Positions 26,188 through 34,408 of a stretch of 34,557 nucleotides of DNA are shown here, in pieces; positions within the stretch are counted from its first letter, which is position 1, and every line of letters starts with the position of its first letter. Under the pieces are notes generated by a model. It was not told where the DNA came from, did not search any database, and worked only from the letters and a program-made list of their open reading frames with translations. Both the position numbers and the translations under genes were made by a program. The stretch is from an uncultured Xylophilus sp. (GTDB lineage: Bacteria; Pseudomonadota; Gammaproteobacteria; Burkholderiales; Burkholderiaceae_C): NCBI GenBank assembly GCA_913776965.1, contig CAJYQL010000023.1, forward strand, positions 65,248-99,804. The letters are read 5' to 3'.

Positions 26188-27194
26188 CGGCGCCCGCCGC
26201 GCCGGGTGCTGCGGTGCTGCCGCTGCGCGCCGCCGACTACCAGTCGCATGCCGTGCATTGCCCGGGCAGCGCCTGGGTCGAGAAGAACTGCTACATCGAT
26301 GTGTGGATCGAGGCGGTACATGCGCTCGGCCTGGAACCGCTCGCGATGCTCCCGTTCACCGTGCGGCTGGACTTCGAGGGCGACCAGTGGACCTTCTTCA
26401 AGCCGCCGCACCGCGACCTGGAGCGTCTGTACGGCATCGTGGTGCACGAGCTCAACCCATGGCGCGGCGACATCGTCCTGCATGCCGAGGCGCAGGCGCG
26501 CCAGGGCCGGCTGGTGTTCACCGAGGCCGATGCCTTCTGGCTGCCCGATACCGCCGGCACCGACTACCGCCAGCAGCACACCAAGACGACCATCGTGGTC
26601 AATGCGCTGGACCGGACCGCCGAGACGCTGGGCTACTTCCACAACGCCGGCTACCACGAACTGCAGGGCGAAGACTTCCGCCGGCTGTTCCGCACCGACG
26701 TACCGCCCGATCCCGCCTTCATGCCCTTCTATGCCGAGTTCGCGCGGATCGACCGGCTGAAGCGCCTGCCGGCGCCGGAACTGGCGGCCCTGTCGACCGA
26801 GCTGCTGGCGGAACACCTGGCTTATGTGCCCGCCACGAACCCGGTGGAGCGTTTCGCGGCGCAGTTTCCCGCCGACGTCGCTTGGCTGCAGGCCGAGGGC
26901 CTGCCGCTCTACCACGGCTATGCGTTCGCGACGCTGCGCCAGCTGGGTGCGAACTTCGAACTGTGCGCGCGCGGCATCGGGTGGATGGCCGCGCAGCACG
27001 CTGGTGGCGACAAGGCGGCCCTCGCCGAGGCCGAAGCCGCCTTCGACGAGATCTCCGGCGGCGCCAAGGCCATGGTGCTGAAGACCGCGCGGGCGGTGCA
27101 CGGCGGCCGCGCGACCGATTTCGCGCCCCTGCTGCAGGGCATGGCCGACGCCTGGACGCGCGGCATGCAGGCGTTGCGCACGGCGGTCGTCTGA
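26184..27194 (+). CDS. DUF1839 protein, candidate papain-like aminoacyltransferase
   Basis: The 336-residue product matches my recollection of the DUF1839 family, which has no established activity. Its N-terminal 170 residues resemble the BtrH-type papain-like fold: a Cys early in a helix (Cys36 in KNCYIDVWIEAVHALGLEP), then ADAFWLPDTAGTDYRQQH, and His132 before TTIVVNALD, with a following LGYFHNAGYHEL strand. In butirosin synthesis BtrH moves an acyl group from a carrier protein to an aminoglycoside amine, so a similar transfer of an aminoacyl group is plausible (inference). The C-terminal 160 residues are helical and unassigned. There is no signal peptide. The ATG overlaps the ligase stop (ATGA), and the GH2 gene starts ten bases later. 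The Cys/His assignment is by eye and needs structure prediction. Confidence 0.8.
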   Translation: MTAPAAPGAAVLPLRAADYQSHAVHCPGSAWVEKNCYIDVWIEAVHALGLEPLAMLPFTVRLDFEGDQWTFFKPPHRDLERLYGIVVHELNPWRGDIVLHAEAQARQGRLVFTEADAFWLPDTAGTDYRQQHTKTTIVVNALDRTAETLGYFHNAGYHELQGEDFRRLFRTDVPPDPAFMPFYAEFARIDRLKRLPAPELAALSTELLAEHLAYVPATNPVERFAAQFPADVAWLQAEGLPLYHGYAFATLRQLGANFELCARGIGWMAAQHAGGDKAALAEAEAAFDEISGGAKAMVLKTARAVHGGRATDFAPLLQGMADAWTRGMQALRTAVV

Positions 27195-27204
27195 CCGGTC
27201 CGCG

Positions 27205-29778
27205 ATGCCGCTGCTGCCCCTCGCGCTCACCCCGGCCGTGCCGTCGCCGCTGCGGCTGCTGGACAGCGGCTGGGAGATGGCGGCCGTGCCGCCCCATGCC
27301 GCCGCCGAGCCGGACGCCCTGGCGGCGCTGGAGCCGGCATGGCAGCCCGCCACCGTGCCCGGCACCGCCAGCGCCCAGGGACGCCCCGGTGGGGCCTCAG
27401 ACCCTGCCGCCTGGCCGGCGCTCGACGATCGGGACGTATGGTTCCGCTGCCGGTTCGAGGCCGCGGCGGCACAGCCTGGGCAGGGTCGCAGCCTTGCCCT
27501 CGGCGGTATCGCCACGCTGGCGCAGGTGTGGGTGAACGGCACCCCGCTGCTGGCCGCGTCGGACAACATGTTCCACGCCCACCTGCTGGATGCGGACGCC
27601 CTACTGGTCGAAGGGTCCAACACGCTACAGATCCGTTGCGCCTCGGTCGCCGCAGCACTGCAGGCCCGCCGGCCGCGGCCGCGCTGGCGCACCCGGCTGG
27701 TCGACCAGCAGCAGCTGCGCTGGATCCGCACCAGCCTCGTCGGCCGCATGCCCGGCTGGACCCCGACCGCGCCGGCCATCGGCCCGTGGCGGCCGGTGGC
27801 GCTCGCCACCCACGACGGCGCCCAGTGGCACACGCTGGACGTGCAGGCCGCGCTCGACGATGCTGGTACCGGCACGGTGCGCCTGCAGGGTTGCCTGGAA
27901 CTGAACGACGCACGGCATCCGACGGCCCATCTGACCGTCGGCGATACCACCGTGTTGCTCGACATCCAACCTTTGCCCGACGGCCAATGGCACATTGCCG
28001 GCCAATGCACCGTACCATCCCCCGCGCTGTGGTGGCCGCATACCCACGGCGAACCTGCGCTGTATGCGGTCACGCTGACGGTCGAAGACCCCACCCGCCA
28101 CTGGCGCTTCGACCTCGGCCGCACCGGCTTCCGCCGCATCGCCCTCGCAATGGCGGACGACGGCTTCGCGCTGTCGGTCAACGGCGTGCCGGTGTTCTGC
28201 CGAGGCGCCTGCTGGACGCCCGCCGACCTGCTCGCCCTGCCCGGCCAGGCGCCCGACCTGCGGGCTCGCCTACTGCAGGCCCGCGACGCCGGCATGAACA
28301 TGCTGCGGGTCGGCGGCACGATGGCCTACGAAACCGACGCATTCCATGCGCTTTGCGACGAACTCGGCATCCTGGTCTGGCAGGACTGGATGTTCGCCAA
28401 CATGGACTACCCGGCCGACGATGCGCACTTCGCGGCGTCGGTCGAGACCGAGGCACGCCAGTTCCTGCAGCGCACCGCGCTGTCGCCCAGCCTGGCGCTG
28501 CTGTGCGGCAACAGCGAGGTCGAGCAGCAGGCGGCGATGGTCGGCGCCGATCCGGCGATCTGGCGCAGCACGTTGTTCGCCGATCGCCTGCCCGCCATCG
28601 GCCGGGAGATGCGACCTGACGTGCCGTATTGGCCGTCGAGCCCCGCCGGCGGCGTGCTGCCGTTCCAAGTCGATGCGGGCGTGGCGCACTACTTCGGCGT
28701 CGGCGCCTATCTGCAGCCGGTCACCGACGCACGGCGCAGCGGCCTGCGCTTCGCGTCCGAATGCCTGGCCTTCGCCCACATTCCCGAGCCGGACAACCTG
28801 GAACGTCTGACGCCCGCGGGCGCGGCACCGCCCGGTCATTCGGCCTGGAAGGCCCGGGTGCCGCGCGACGGTGGCGCCGCCTGGGACTTCGACGACGTAC
28901 GCGACCATTACCTGCAGGCGCTGTTCGGCGTGCAGCCCGACCTGCTGCGCCGCACCGAGCCCGAGCGCTACCTGGCGCTGGGCCGGGTCGCCACCGGCGA
29001 GACGATGCTCGCCGCCTTCCGCGAATGGCGCCGCAGCGGCTCGGCCTGCGCCGGTGCGCTGGTCTGGTTCCTGCAGGACCTGCAGGCCGGCGCCGGCTGG
29101 GGCGTGGTCGATGCCGACGGCCATCCGAAAGCCGCCTGGTACTACCTGCAGCGGGCGATGGCGCCGGTCGCGTTGTTCCTGACCGACGAAGGCCTGAACG
29201 GCCTGGCGCTGCATGCGGTGAACGACCGGCCGCAGTCGCGCGCCGCCGTCCTGAGCCTCTGCCTGCTGCGCCGCGACGGCTTGCGCGTGGCCGAGGGCCG
29301 ACGGGAGGTCGTGCTGCCGGCGCATGGCGCACGGGCCCTGCGCGGCGACGACCTGCTCGGCCGCTTCACCGACAGCACCTGCCGCTACCTGTTCGGCCCG
29401 CCGGGCCACGACCTGGCCTGGGCCGAATTGCGCGACGCCACGACCGGCGAGCTGCTGGCCTGCGACGCGTACTTCCCGGCCGGCCACGGCCTGCCGGTGC
29501 AGCCGTCGGTCGGGCTGGCCGTCCATGCCGGCACGCCGCAGGCGGACGGTACGGTCGTGCTCGACATCCGCACTACCGCCTTCGCGCAGGCGGTGCGCAT
29601 CGAGGCGGCCGGCTTCCGGGCCGAGCGCAACTATTTCCACCTGCCGCCCGGCGGCACCGCCGCGGTGCGGCTGCGGCCGCTGCACGCGGTACGGCGGCCG
29701 CAGGTCCTGGTGGAGGTGCTGAACGCCGCCGAGGCGGTACGCCTGCCGCTGCCGGCCGCGCCCGCCTCTGCCCCATGA
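27205..29778 (+). CDS. GH2 family glycoside hydrolase, beta-mannosidase-like
   Basis: The 857-residue product has the GH2 modular layout: a jelly-roll sugar-binding domain (about 15-190, with LAQVWVNGTPLL), an immunoglobulin-like domain (about 200-310), a TIM barrel from about 315 and C-terminal beta domains. In the barrel, the acid/base Glu438 lies in CGNSEVEQQ and the nucleophile Glu519 in RFASECLAFAHIPEPDN, equivalent to the beta-mannosidase sites; ALVWFLQDLQAGAGWGVVD matches the family's conserved segment after them. The catalytic pair is intact, so it should be active on a beta-mannoside or related glycoside. No signal peptide is present, so the enzyme is probably cytoplasmic and acts on an imported or internally made substrate. 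It starts ten bases after the DUF1839 gene and ends four bases before the hydrolase gene. Confidence 0.88.
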   Translation: MPLLPLALTPAVPSPLRLLDSGWEMAAVPPHAAAEPDALAALEPAWQPATVPGTASAQGRPGGASDPAAWPALDDRDVWFRCRFEAAAAQPGQGRSLALGGIATLAQVWVNGTPLLAASDNMFHAHLLDADALLVEGSNTLQIRCASVAAALQARRPRPRWRTRLVDQQQLRWIRTSLVGRMPGWTPTAPAIGPWRPVALATHDGAQWHTLDVQAALDDAGTGTVRLQGCLELNDARHPTAHLTVGDTTVLLDIQPLPDGQWHIAGQCTVPSPALWWPHTHGEPALYAVTLTVEDPTRHWRFDLGRTGFRRIALAMADDGFALSVNGVPVFCRGACWTPADLLALPGQAPDLRARLLQARDAGMNMLRVGGTMAYETDAFHALCDELGILVWQDWMFANMDYPADDAHFAASVETEARQFLQRTALSPSLALLCGNSEVEQQAAMVGADPAIWRSTLFADRLPAIGREMRPDVPYWPSSPAGGVLPFQVDAGVAHYFGVGAYLQPVTDARRSGLRFASECLAFAHIPEPDNLERLTPAGAAPPGHSAWKARVPRDGGAAWDFDDVRDHYLQALFGVQPDLLRRTEPERYLALGRVATGETMLAAFREWRRSGSACAGALVWFLQDLQAGAGWGVVDADGHPKAAWYYLQRAMAPVALFLTDEGLNGLALHAVNDRPQSRAAVLSLCLLRRDGLRVAEGRREVVLPAHGARALRGDDLLGRFTDSTCRYLFGPPGHDLAWAELRDATTGELLACDAYFPAGHGLPVQPSVGLAVHAGTPQADGTVVLDIRTTAFAQAVRIEAAGFRAERNYFHLPPGGTAAVRLRPLHAVRRPQVLVEVLNAAEAVRLPLPAAPASAP

Positions 29779-29782
29779 CCCG

Positions 29783-31666
29783 ATGACGCCTGCCGCCGCA
29801 TCACCGCCATTCGCCTGGATGCCGTCCGCCGAGCCGATGCCGGACGGCGCCCGCCCGGTGCTGTTCGACCGGCCCGGGCGTCGGCTGTTCGGCTGGTACC
29901 ACCCACCGGCCATCGGCGCCGACGGCACCTGGCGCGACTGCGCAGTGGTCCTCGTGTCGCCGATCGGCTACGACGCGGTCTACACCCACCGGCACTACCG
30001 CAACCTCGCCCAGCAGTTGGCAGCCGCCGGCTTCGCGGTGCTGCGCTACGACCACCACGGCACCGGCGATTCGTCCGGCGGTGAAACCGCGCCGGAGCGG
30101 ATCGCCGCCTGGATGCGCGGCGTGCAGCGGGCGGCCGAATTCGCCCGGTCCAGCAGCGGTGCGGCACGCGTCGGCCTGTTCGGCGTGCGCCTGGGGGGTA
30201 CGCTCGCGCTGGCGGCCGCGGCGGGCGCATCCGACGGGCTGATCGACGGCGTCGCCGCCTGGGCGCCGTATCCATCGGGCCAGAACTTCCTGCGCGAGAT
30301 GCGGGCGCTGGCGATGCGCCAGGACGCCGATCCGGTCGCCGCACCGCCGGCCCACGACCCCGGTGCCGACGCCGGCGAGGAAGCGGCCGGCCACCTGCTC
30401 ACCGCCTCCACCATCGCTGCCCTGGGCACGCTCGACCTGCTGGCGCTGGACCGGGCGCCGGCCGCGCAGGTGTTGCTGCTCGACCGCGACGACCTGCCCG
30501 GCCGGCCGCGGCTCGCGCGCCACCTGGAGAGCCTGGGCTGCGACCTGCGCCTGTCCACGGCGCCGGGCTACGCGGCCATGATGCGCGAGCCGTACGACGC
30601 CACACTGCCGGCCGAAGCCTTCGCTGCGGTGCGCCGCTGGCTGGAGGACGGCTGCCCGCCCGGCCCCGCACCGGCCGTCGTGCCGCTGCCGCCGGTCTTT
30701 CCCGCCCACCTGCACGGCCCGGCCGACGGCGTGGAGGAATTGCCGATGCGCTTCGGCCGCGACGGCAACCTGTTCGGCCTGCTGGCGCGGCCGGTGGTGC
30801 CGGCGCCGGGGCGTGCGCAGGTCGGGATCGTGTTCGCGACCGTCGGCGCCAACCTGCACACCGGCCCGCACCGCATGCATGTCCAGCAGTCGCGGCTGCT
30901 GGCTGAACGCGGCTTCGTCGCGCTGCGGATCGACATCGGCGGCATCGGCGAAAGCCCGGCCGCACCGGGTCGCGCCCATCACCAGTTGCATGCGGACCAT
31001 TCGGTCGGCGACGTGCTGGACGCGGTCGCGCTGCTGCGCGAGCGCTGCGGCGTGCAGAGGGTGGTCGTGATCGGCCTCTGCTCGGGCGGCTACCTGGCTT
31101 TCCATGCGGCGCTGGACGCGGCGAGCGGCATCGACAGCATCGTGCTGATCAACCAGCAGACCTTCCAGTGGCGCGAAGGCGATTCCTACGAAGTGCGCCG
31201 GCGCGCCAACATCCGCTCGGTCGGCTTCTACCGCAGCCGCCTGTTCGACGGCGCGACCTGGCGCCGGCTGCTGCGCGGCAAGGTGGACGTGGCGCGCATC
31301 GCCGTCGGCATGACGCACCTGGTGCGGCGCCGCGCCGCGCTGAAGCTGGCCGCCTGGCAGCGGCGCGGCGACGGCACCCATGCGGCCGACGGCGTGCTGG
31401 GCGACCGTGCGCCCGCGCTCAACGTGCAGCGCGCGATGACCGGGCTGCTGCAGCGCGGCCTGCAGGTCTACTTCATCTTCAGCGCCGACGACGGCGGCCT
31501 GGACGAGATCGAGACCCACCTCGGCCCGGGCGGCCGGCGAATGCGCAAGCACACCAACTTCCGCCTGGAGATCGTGCCCGGTGCCGACCACACCTTCACG
31601 CCGCGCTGGGCGCAGCGGCACCTGGCGGGCCTGGTGGAGCAGCACGTCACCCGCCTCTACGGCTGA
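29783..31666 (+). CDS. Tandem alpha/beta hydrolase (degenerate domain 1, Cys-type domain 2)
   Basis: The 627-residue product is two alpha/beta hydrolase domains fused. Domain 1 (about 25-290) has LRYDHHGTGDSSGG and GLFGVRLGG (134-139), where Arg136 occupies the nucleophile position. In the usual His region it reads PGYAAMMREPYDATLP, with Tyr where His would be expected, so it is probably catalytically dead. Domain 2 (about 315-627) has LRIDIGGIGES, VVIGLCSGGY with Cys433 as nucleophile, the acidic FIFSADDGGLDEI and the His in PGADHTFTP. That is a complete Cys-Asp-His triad, as in dienelactone hydrolases. Both halves resemble the exosortase-A-associated hydrolases. A thioesterase or acyl-transfer role on the carrier-bound product is an inference from context. 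It starts four bases after the GH2 gene and ends 21 bases before earP. Confidence 0.85.
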   Translation: MTPAAASPPFAWMPSAEPMPDGARPVLFDRPGRRLFGWYHPPAIGADGTWRDCAVVLVSPIGYDAVYTHRHYRNLAQQLAAAGFAVLRYDHHGTGDSSGGETAPERIAAWMRGVQRAAEFARSSSGAARVGLFGVRLGGTLALAAAAGASDGLIDGVAAWAPYPSGQNFLREMRALAMRQDADPVAAPPAHDPGADAGEEAAGHLLTASTIAALGTLDLLALDRAPAAQVLLLDRDDLPGRPRLARHLESLGCDLRLSTAPGYAAMMREPYDATLPAEAFAAVRRWLEDGCPPGPAPAVVPLPPVFPAHLHGPADGVEELPMRFGRDGNLFGLLARPVVPAPGRAQVGIVFATVGANLHTGPHRMHVQQSRLLAERGFVALRIDIGGIGESPAAPGRAHHQLHADHSVGDVLDAVALLRERCGVQRVVVIGLCSGGYLAFHAALDAASGIDSIVLINQQTFQWREGDSYEVRRRANIRSVGFYRSRLFDGATWRRLLRGKVDVARIAVGMTHLVRRRAALKLAAWQRRGDGTHAADGVLGDRAPALNVQRAMTGLLQRGLQVYFIFSADDGGLDEIETHLGPGGRRMRKHTNFRLEIVPGADHTFTPRWAQRHLAGLVEQHVTRLYG

Positions 31667-31687
31667 ACGCAGTCCGCGGAGGTACCG

Positions 31688-32752
31688 ATGCGCTGGGACA
31701 TCTTCTGCCGGGTGATCGACAACCACGGCGACCTGGGCGTCTGCTGGCGGCTCGCAGCGGATCTGGCAGGCCGCGGCGACCGGGTGCGGCTCTGGGTCGA
31801 CGACCCGTCCGCCCTCGCCTGGATGGCGCCGGACGGCGCGCCGGGGGTAGAACTGCGGCCCTGGACCACGCCGCTCGGCGCTGCGGCCCTGGCATCGGTC
31901 GACATGCCGGATGCGCTGGTCGAAGCCTTCGGCTGCGATATTGCTCCCGAATTCATAGCGCATTGCGCACGACTGGCGGACGCTGGAGCCCGAAAACCGG
32001 CCTGGCTCAACCTGGAATACCTGACCGCCGAGCCGTATGCCGCCCGCTGCCATGGGCTGCCGTCGCCGGTGCAGCACGGGCCGGCGGCCGGCTGGACCAA
32101 GTGGTTCTTCTACCCCGGCTTCACGGCCGACACCGGCGGGCTGCTGCGCGAACCGGGCATCGGCTCGGCCGATGACGAGACGACGGAGCACAGCGGCGAT
32201 GCGGCGCCGGACGATCCGTCTCCGCAGCAGGTTACCCTCTTCTGCTACGAACCGCCGGCCCTGTCCGACCTGCTCGCACGCTTGGCCGAAGGCCCCGGAC
32301 CGGCCCGACTGAGGGCGCTGCCCGGCCGGCCGGTGGCGGCGGTGAACCGCATCCTCAGCAGCGCAGACCGGCGCGGGGCGCTGATGATCGAGCGGCCGGC
32401 ACCCCGTCCGCAGGCCGGCTTCGACGACTGGCTGCGCCGGTCGGACCTGAACTTCGTCCGAGGCGAGGATTCGCTGGTCCGCGCGCTGTGGGCCGGCCGG
32501 CCGTTCGTATGGCAGATCTATCCGCAGGACGGCGGCGTGCATGCGGCCAAGCTCGACGCCTTCCTCGACTGGCTGGACGCGCCGGCCGACCTGCGCCGTT
32601 TCCACCATGTCTGGAATGGCCTGCGACCCGGGCCGCTGCCGCCGTGGGACTTGCCGGCCTGGGGCGCCGTAGTGCGGACCGCGCGCGTCCGCGCGCTGCA
32701 GGTGCCCGACCTCGCGACGCAGCTGCGCCGGTTCGCCATCGAAAAACAGTAA
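31688..32752 (+). CDS. earP: EF-P arginine rhamnosyltransferase EarP
   Basis: EarP uses dTDP-beta-L-rhamnose to rhamnosylate Arg32 of elongation factor P, which activates it for translating polyproline. The 354-residue product has the GT-B fold start [21 protein letters not shown], with Asp11 and Asp15 matching the conserved Asp pair. Later come [32 protein letters not shown], and the donor-binding [20 protein letters not shown], in the usual order. The ATG at 31688 has GGAGG five bases upstream. It lies 21 bases after the hydrolase and 151 bases before efp, the usual earP-efp neighbourhood. A short A+T-rich patch (31938-31975) lies inside it, but sequence conservation continues across it. 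Confidence 0.96.
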   Translation: MRWDIFCRVIDNHGDLGVCWRLAADLAGRGDRVRLWVDDPSALAWMAPDGAPGVELRPWTTPLGAAALASVDMPDALVEAFGCDIAPEFIAHCARLADAGARKPAWLNLEYLTAEPYAARCHGLPSPVQHGPAAGWTKWFFYPGFTADTGGLLREPGIGSADDETTEHSGDAAPDDPSPQQVTLFCYEPPALSDLLARLAEGPGPARLRALPGRPVAAVNRILSSADRRGALMIERPAPRPQAGFDDWLRRSDLNFVRGEDSLVRALWAGRPFVWQIYPQDGGVHAAKLDAFLDWLDAPADLRRFHHVWNGLRPGPLPPWDLPAWGAVVRTARVRALQVPDLATQLRRFAIEKQ

Positions 32753-32755
32753 AAT
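32727..32755 (+). promoter_or_regulatory. Possible efp promoter at the end of earP
   Basis: TAAAAT at 32750-32755 overlaps the earP stop codon and resembles a -10. The sequence 17 bases upstream (GCCGGT) is a poor -35. If used, it would give efp a leader of about 140 bases, which contains the small hairpin GGGCC/GGCCC near 32782-32800. This is a weak call. Confidence 0.25.
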
Positions 32756-32903
32756 CAGAGGCTTTGCGTTATTCGGGCGGCGGGCCGTTTTCGGGCCCTG
32801 TGAACTGCTGCCGGTATGGCGCTCCCGCCGCCCCCGGGCCGCACCGCATGCACCGCGGGCGCGGCCACGCGGCTCCCACCCAGCCTACAGGCAAGCTCTC
32901 CCT

Positions 32904-33458
32904 ATGAAAATCGCTCAAGAAATCCGCGCCGGCAACGTGATCATGCATGGCAAGGACCCGATGGTCGTCCTGAAGACCGAATACAGCCGCGGCGGCCGCA
33001 ACTCCGCCACCGTGCGCATGAAGCTCAAGAGCCTGATCGCCAACTTCGGCACCGAAGTCGTGTTCAAGGCCGACGACAAGATGGACCAGATCATCCTGGA
33101 CAAGAAGGAGTGCACCTACTCCTACTTCGCCGACCCGATGTACGTCTGCATGGACAGCGACTACAACCAGTACGAAGTCGAAGCCGAGAACATGGGCGAC
33201 GCGCTGAACTACCTGGAAGACGGCATGGCCGTCGAAGTGGTGTTCTACGACGGCAAGGCGATCTCGGTCGAACTGCCGACCAGCGTCGAGCGCGAAGTCA
33301 CCTGGACCGAGCCGGCCGTCAAGGGCGACACCTCCGGCAAGGTGCTGAAGCCCGCCAAGATCGCCACCGGCTTCGAAGTGCCGGTGCCGCTGTTCGTGTC
33401 GCAAGGCGACCGGATCGAAATCGACACCCGCACCGGCGAATACCGCAAGCGCGTCTGA
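32904..33458 (+). CDS. efp: Elongation factor P (Arg32 type)
   Basis: EF-P binds ribosomes stalled at consecutive prolines and speeds peptide-bond formation. The 184-residue product has the three OB-like domains of the family. The loop that reaches the peptidyl-transferase centre reads YSRGGRNSA, with Arg32 in the modified position, where E. coli has Lys34. Arg32 is the residue rhamnosylated by EarP, whose gene lies directly upstream. The C-terminal signature [15 protein letters not shown] is present. The ATG at 32904 gives the canonical N-terminus ([12 protein letters not shown]); the Shine-Dalgarno sequence is weak. Two tandem terminators follow the gene. Confidence 0.99.
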   Translation: MKIAQEIRAGNVIMHGKDPMVVLKTEYSRGGRNSATVRMKLKSLIANFGTEVVFKADDKMDQIILDKKECTYSYFADPMYVCMDSDYNQYEVEAENMGDALNYLEDGMAVEVVFYDGKAISVELPTSVEREVTWTEPAVKGDTSGKVLKPAKIATGFEVPVPLFVSQGDRIEIDTRTGEYRKRV

Positions 33459-33504
33459 TGCTGCGACCGGCTGCCGCCGGACGGCAGTCGATGGCACCAT
33501 CCGA

Positions 33505-33530
33505 GGGCTCTGCAAGGGGCCCTTTTTCTT
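33505..33530 (+). terminator. Intrinsic terminator 1 after efp
   Basis: GGGCTC (33505-33510), a 6-base loop and GGGCCC (33517-33522), with one G-T pair, form a stem followed by TTTTTCTT. It starts 46 bases past the efp stop. Confidence 0.8.
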
Positions 33531-33532
33531 AG

Positions 33533-33557
33533 GGGCTCCGCAGGGAGCTCTTTTTTG
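33533..33557 (+). terminator. Intrinsic terminator 2 after efp
   Basis: GGGCTCC (33533-33539), a 4-base loop and GGAGCTC (33544-33550) form a second stem followed by six T. It ends only 27 bases before the next ATG, so the reductase gene must start from a promoter inside or right after it, or by read-through. Confidence 0.8.
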
Positions 33558-33583
33558 TTTCCGCCTGCGATCCGCTTCCGTCG

Positions 33584-34324
33584 ATGCCTTTACTGCCTCC
33601 GCTCCCCGCCGTCCCTCGCTCCGCGCGCCCCTTCGTCCGCCTGAAGCTCGCCGCGTCGCTGGACGGCACCACCGCGCTGCAGAACGGGCAGAGCCAGTGG
33701 ATCACCTCACCCGAGGCCCGCGCCGACGGCCACCGCTGGCGCGCGGCGGCCGACGGCATCCTGACCGGCGTCGGCACGGTGCTGGCCGACGATCCGCGGC
33801 TCGACGTGCGGCTGCCGCCGGGCGATGCCGATACGCCCGCGCAGCCACCGCCGCTGATCGTGCTCGACAGCGGGCTGCGCACGCCGGCGGATGCCGCGCT
33901 GTTCGGCGTCGCCGGGCGAAAGGTTCATTTGCTGTACCGCGACGATGCGCCGCCCGGCCGGGAAACAGAATTGCGCGCGGCCGGCGCCGCCGTCCACCGT
34001 CTGCCTGCAGCACCGGACGAGCCGCGGCGCACCAACCTGCAGGCCGCGCTCGCCTGGATCGCACAAGCCGGCATCGCGACCCGCCTGCATGCGGAGGCCG
34101 GCGCCACGCTCGCCGGCGCGCTGCTGCAGGCCCGGCTGGTGGACGAACTGCTGCTCTACCTGGCCCCAACGCTGCTCGGACCCGGCAGGGGACTGGCTAC
34201 GTTCAGCCCGCTCGCCACGCTGGTGGACGGCGTGGCGCTGGAATGGCAGTCGGTCGACCGCGTGGGGCCGGACCTGCGGATCGTCGCGCGGGTGCGGGCG
34301 CGCGACGAGCGCAGCGCACCCTAG
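33584..34324 (+). CDS. Free-standing RibD C-terminal-type reductase
   Basis: The 246-residue product matches the reductase half of RibD, which reduces 5-amino-6-ribosylamino-uracil 5'-phosphate with NADPH in riboflavin synthesis. Typical segments are RPFVRLKLAASLDGTTAL near 16-33, SQWITSPEARADGHRWRA, DGILTGVGTVLADDP and the late LLLYLAPTLLGPG. The N-terminal zinc-dependent deaminase domain of bifunctional RibD (HAE and PCxxxGxxxPC motifs) is absent, and nothing resembling it precedes the gene. The gene might be a separate paralogue or a substrate-shifted RibD-family reductase, so I give no symbol. It is isolated: terminators precede it and a hairpin follows it before a convergent gene. No clear Shine-Dalgarno sequence precedes the ATG. 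Confidence 0.85.
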   Translation: MPLLPPLPAVPRSARPFVRLKLAASLDGTTALQNGQSQWITSPEARADGHRWRAAADGILTGVGTVLADDPRLDVRLPPGDADTPAQPPPLIVLDSGLRTPADAALFGVAGRKVHLLYRDDAPPGRETELRAAGAAVHRLPAAPDEPRRTNLQAALAWIAQAGIATRLHAEAGATLAGALLQARLVDELLLYLAPTLLGPGRGLATFSPLATLVDGVALEWQSVDRVGPDLRIVARVRARDERSAP

Positions 34325-34332
34325 AAACGACG

Positions 34333-34364
34333 GAGCCCCCGCGGCCGGTGGGCAGCGGGGGCTC
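34333..34364. terminator. Hairpin between convergent genes
   Basis: GAGCCCCCGC (34333-34342) and GCGGGGGCTC (34355-34364) form a perfect 10-base stem with a 12-base loop. It lies between the reductase stop and the stop of the convergent minus-strand gene. There is no T-run on either side, but position and stability suit a bidirectional terminator. Confidence 0.7.
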
Positions 34365-34408
34365 GTGGTGCGGTCGCGGCGCCCACCCTCGCGGGCCGGG
34401 CGTCGAGG

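Noticed and set aside
31938-31975. A+T-richer patch in earP as a third copy of the GCTAT hairpin
   Set aside because: The arms do not pair properly and the encoded residues align with normal EarP sequence, so it is not an insertion.
29801-32608. Minus-strand open frame of 935 codons opposite the hydrolase and earP
   Set aside because: It spans two well-supported genes on the opposite strand, with Arg/Gln/Ala/Val-biased translation and no domain.
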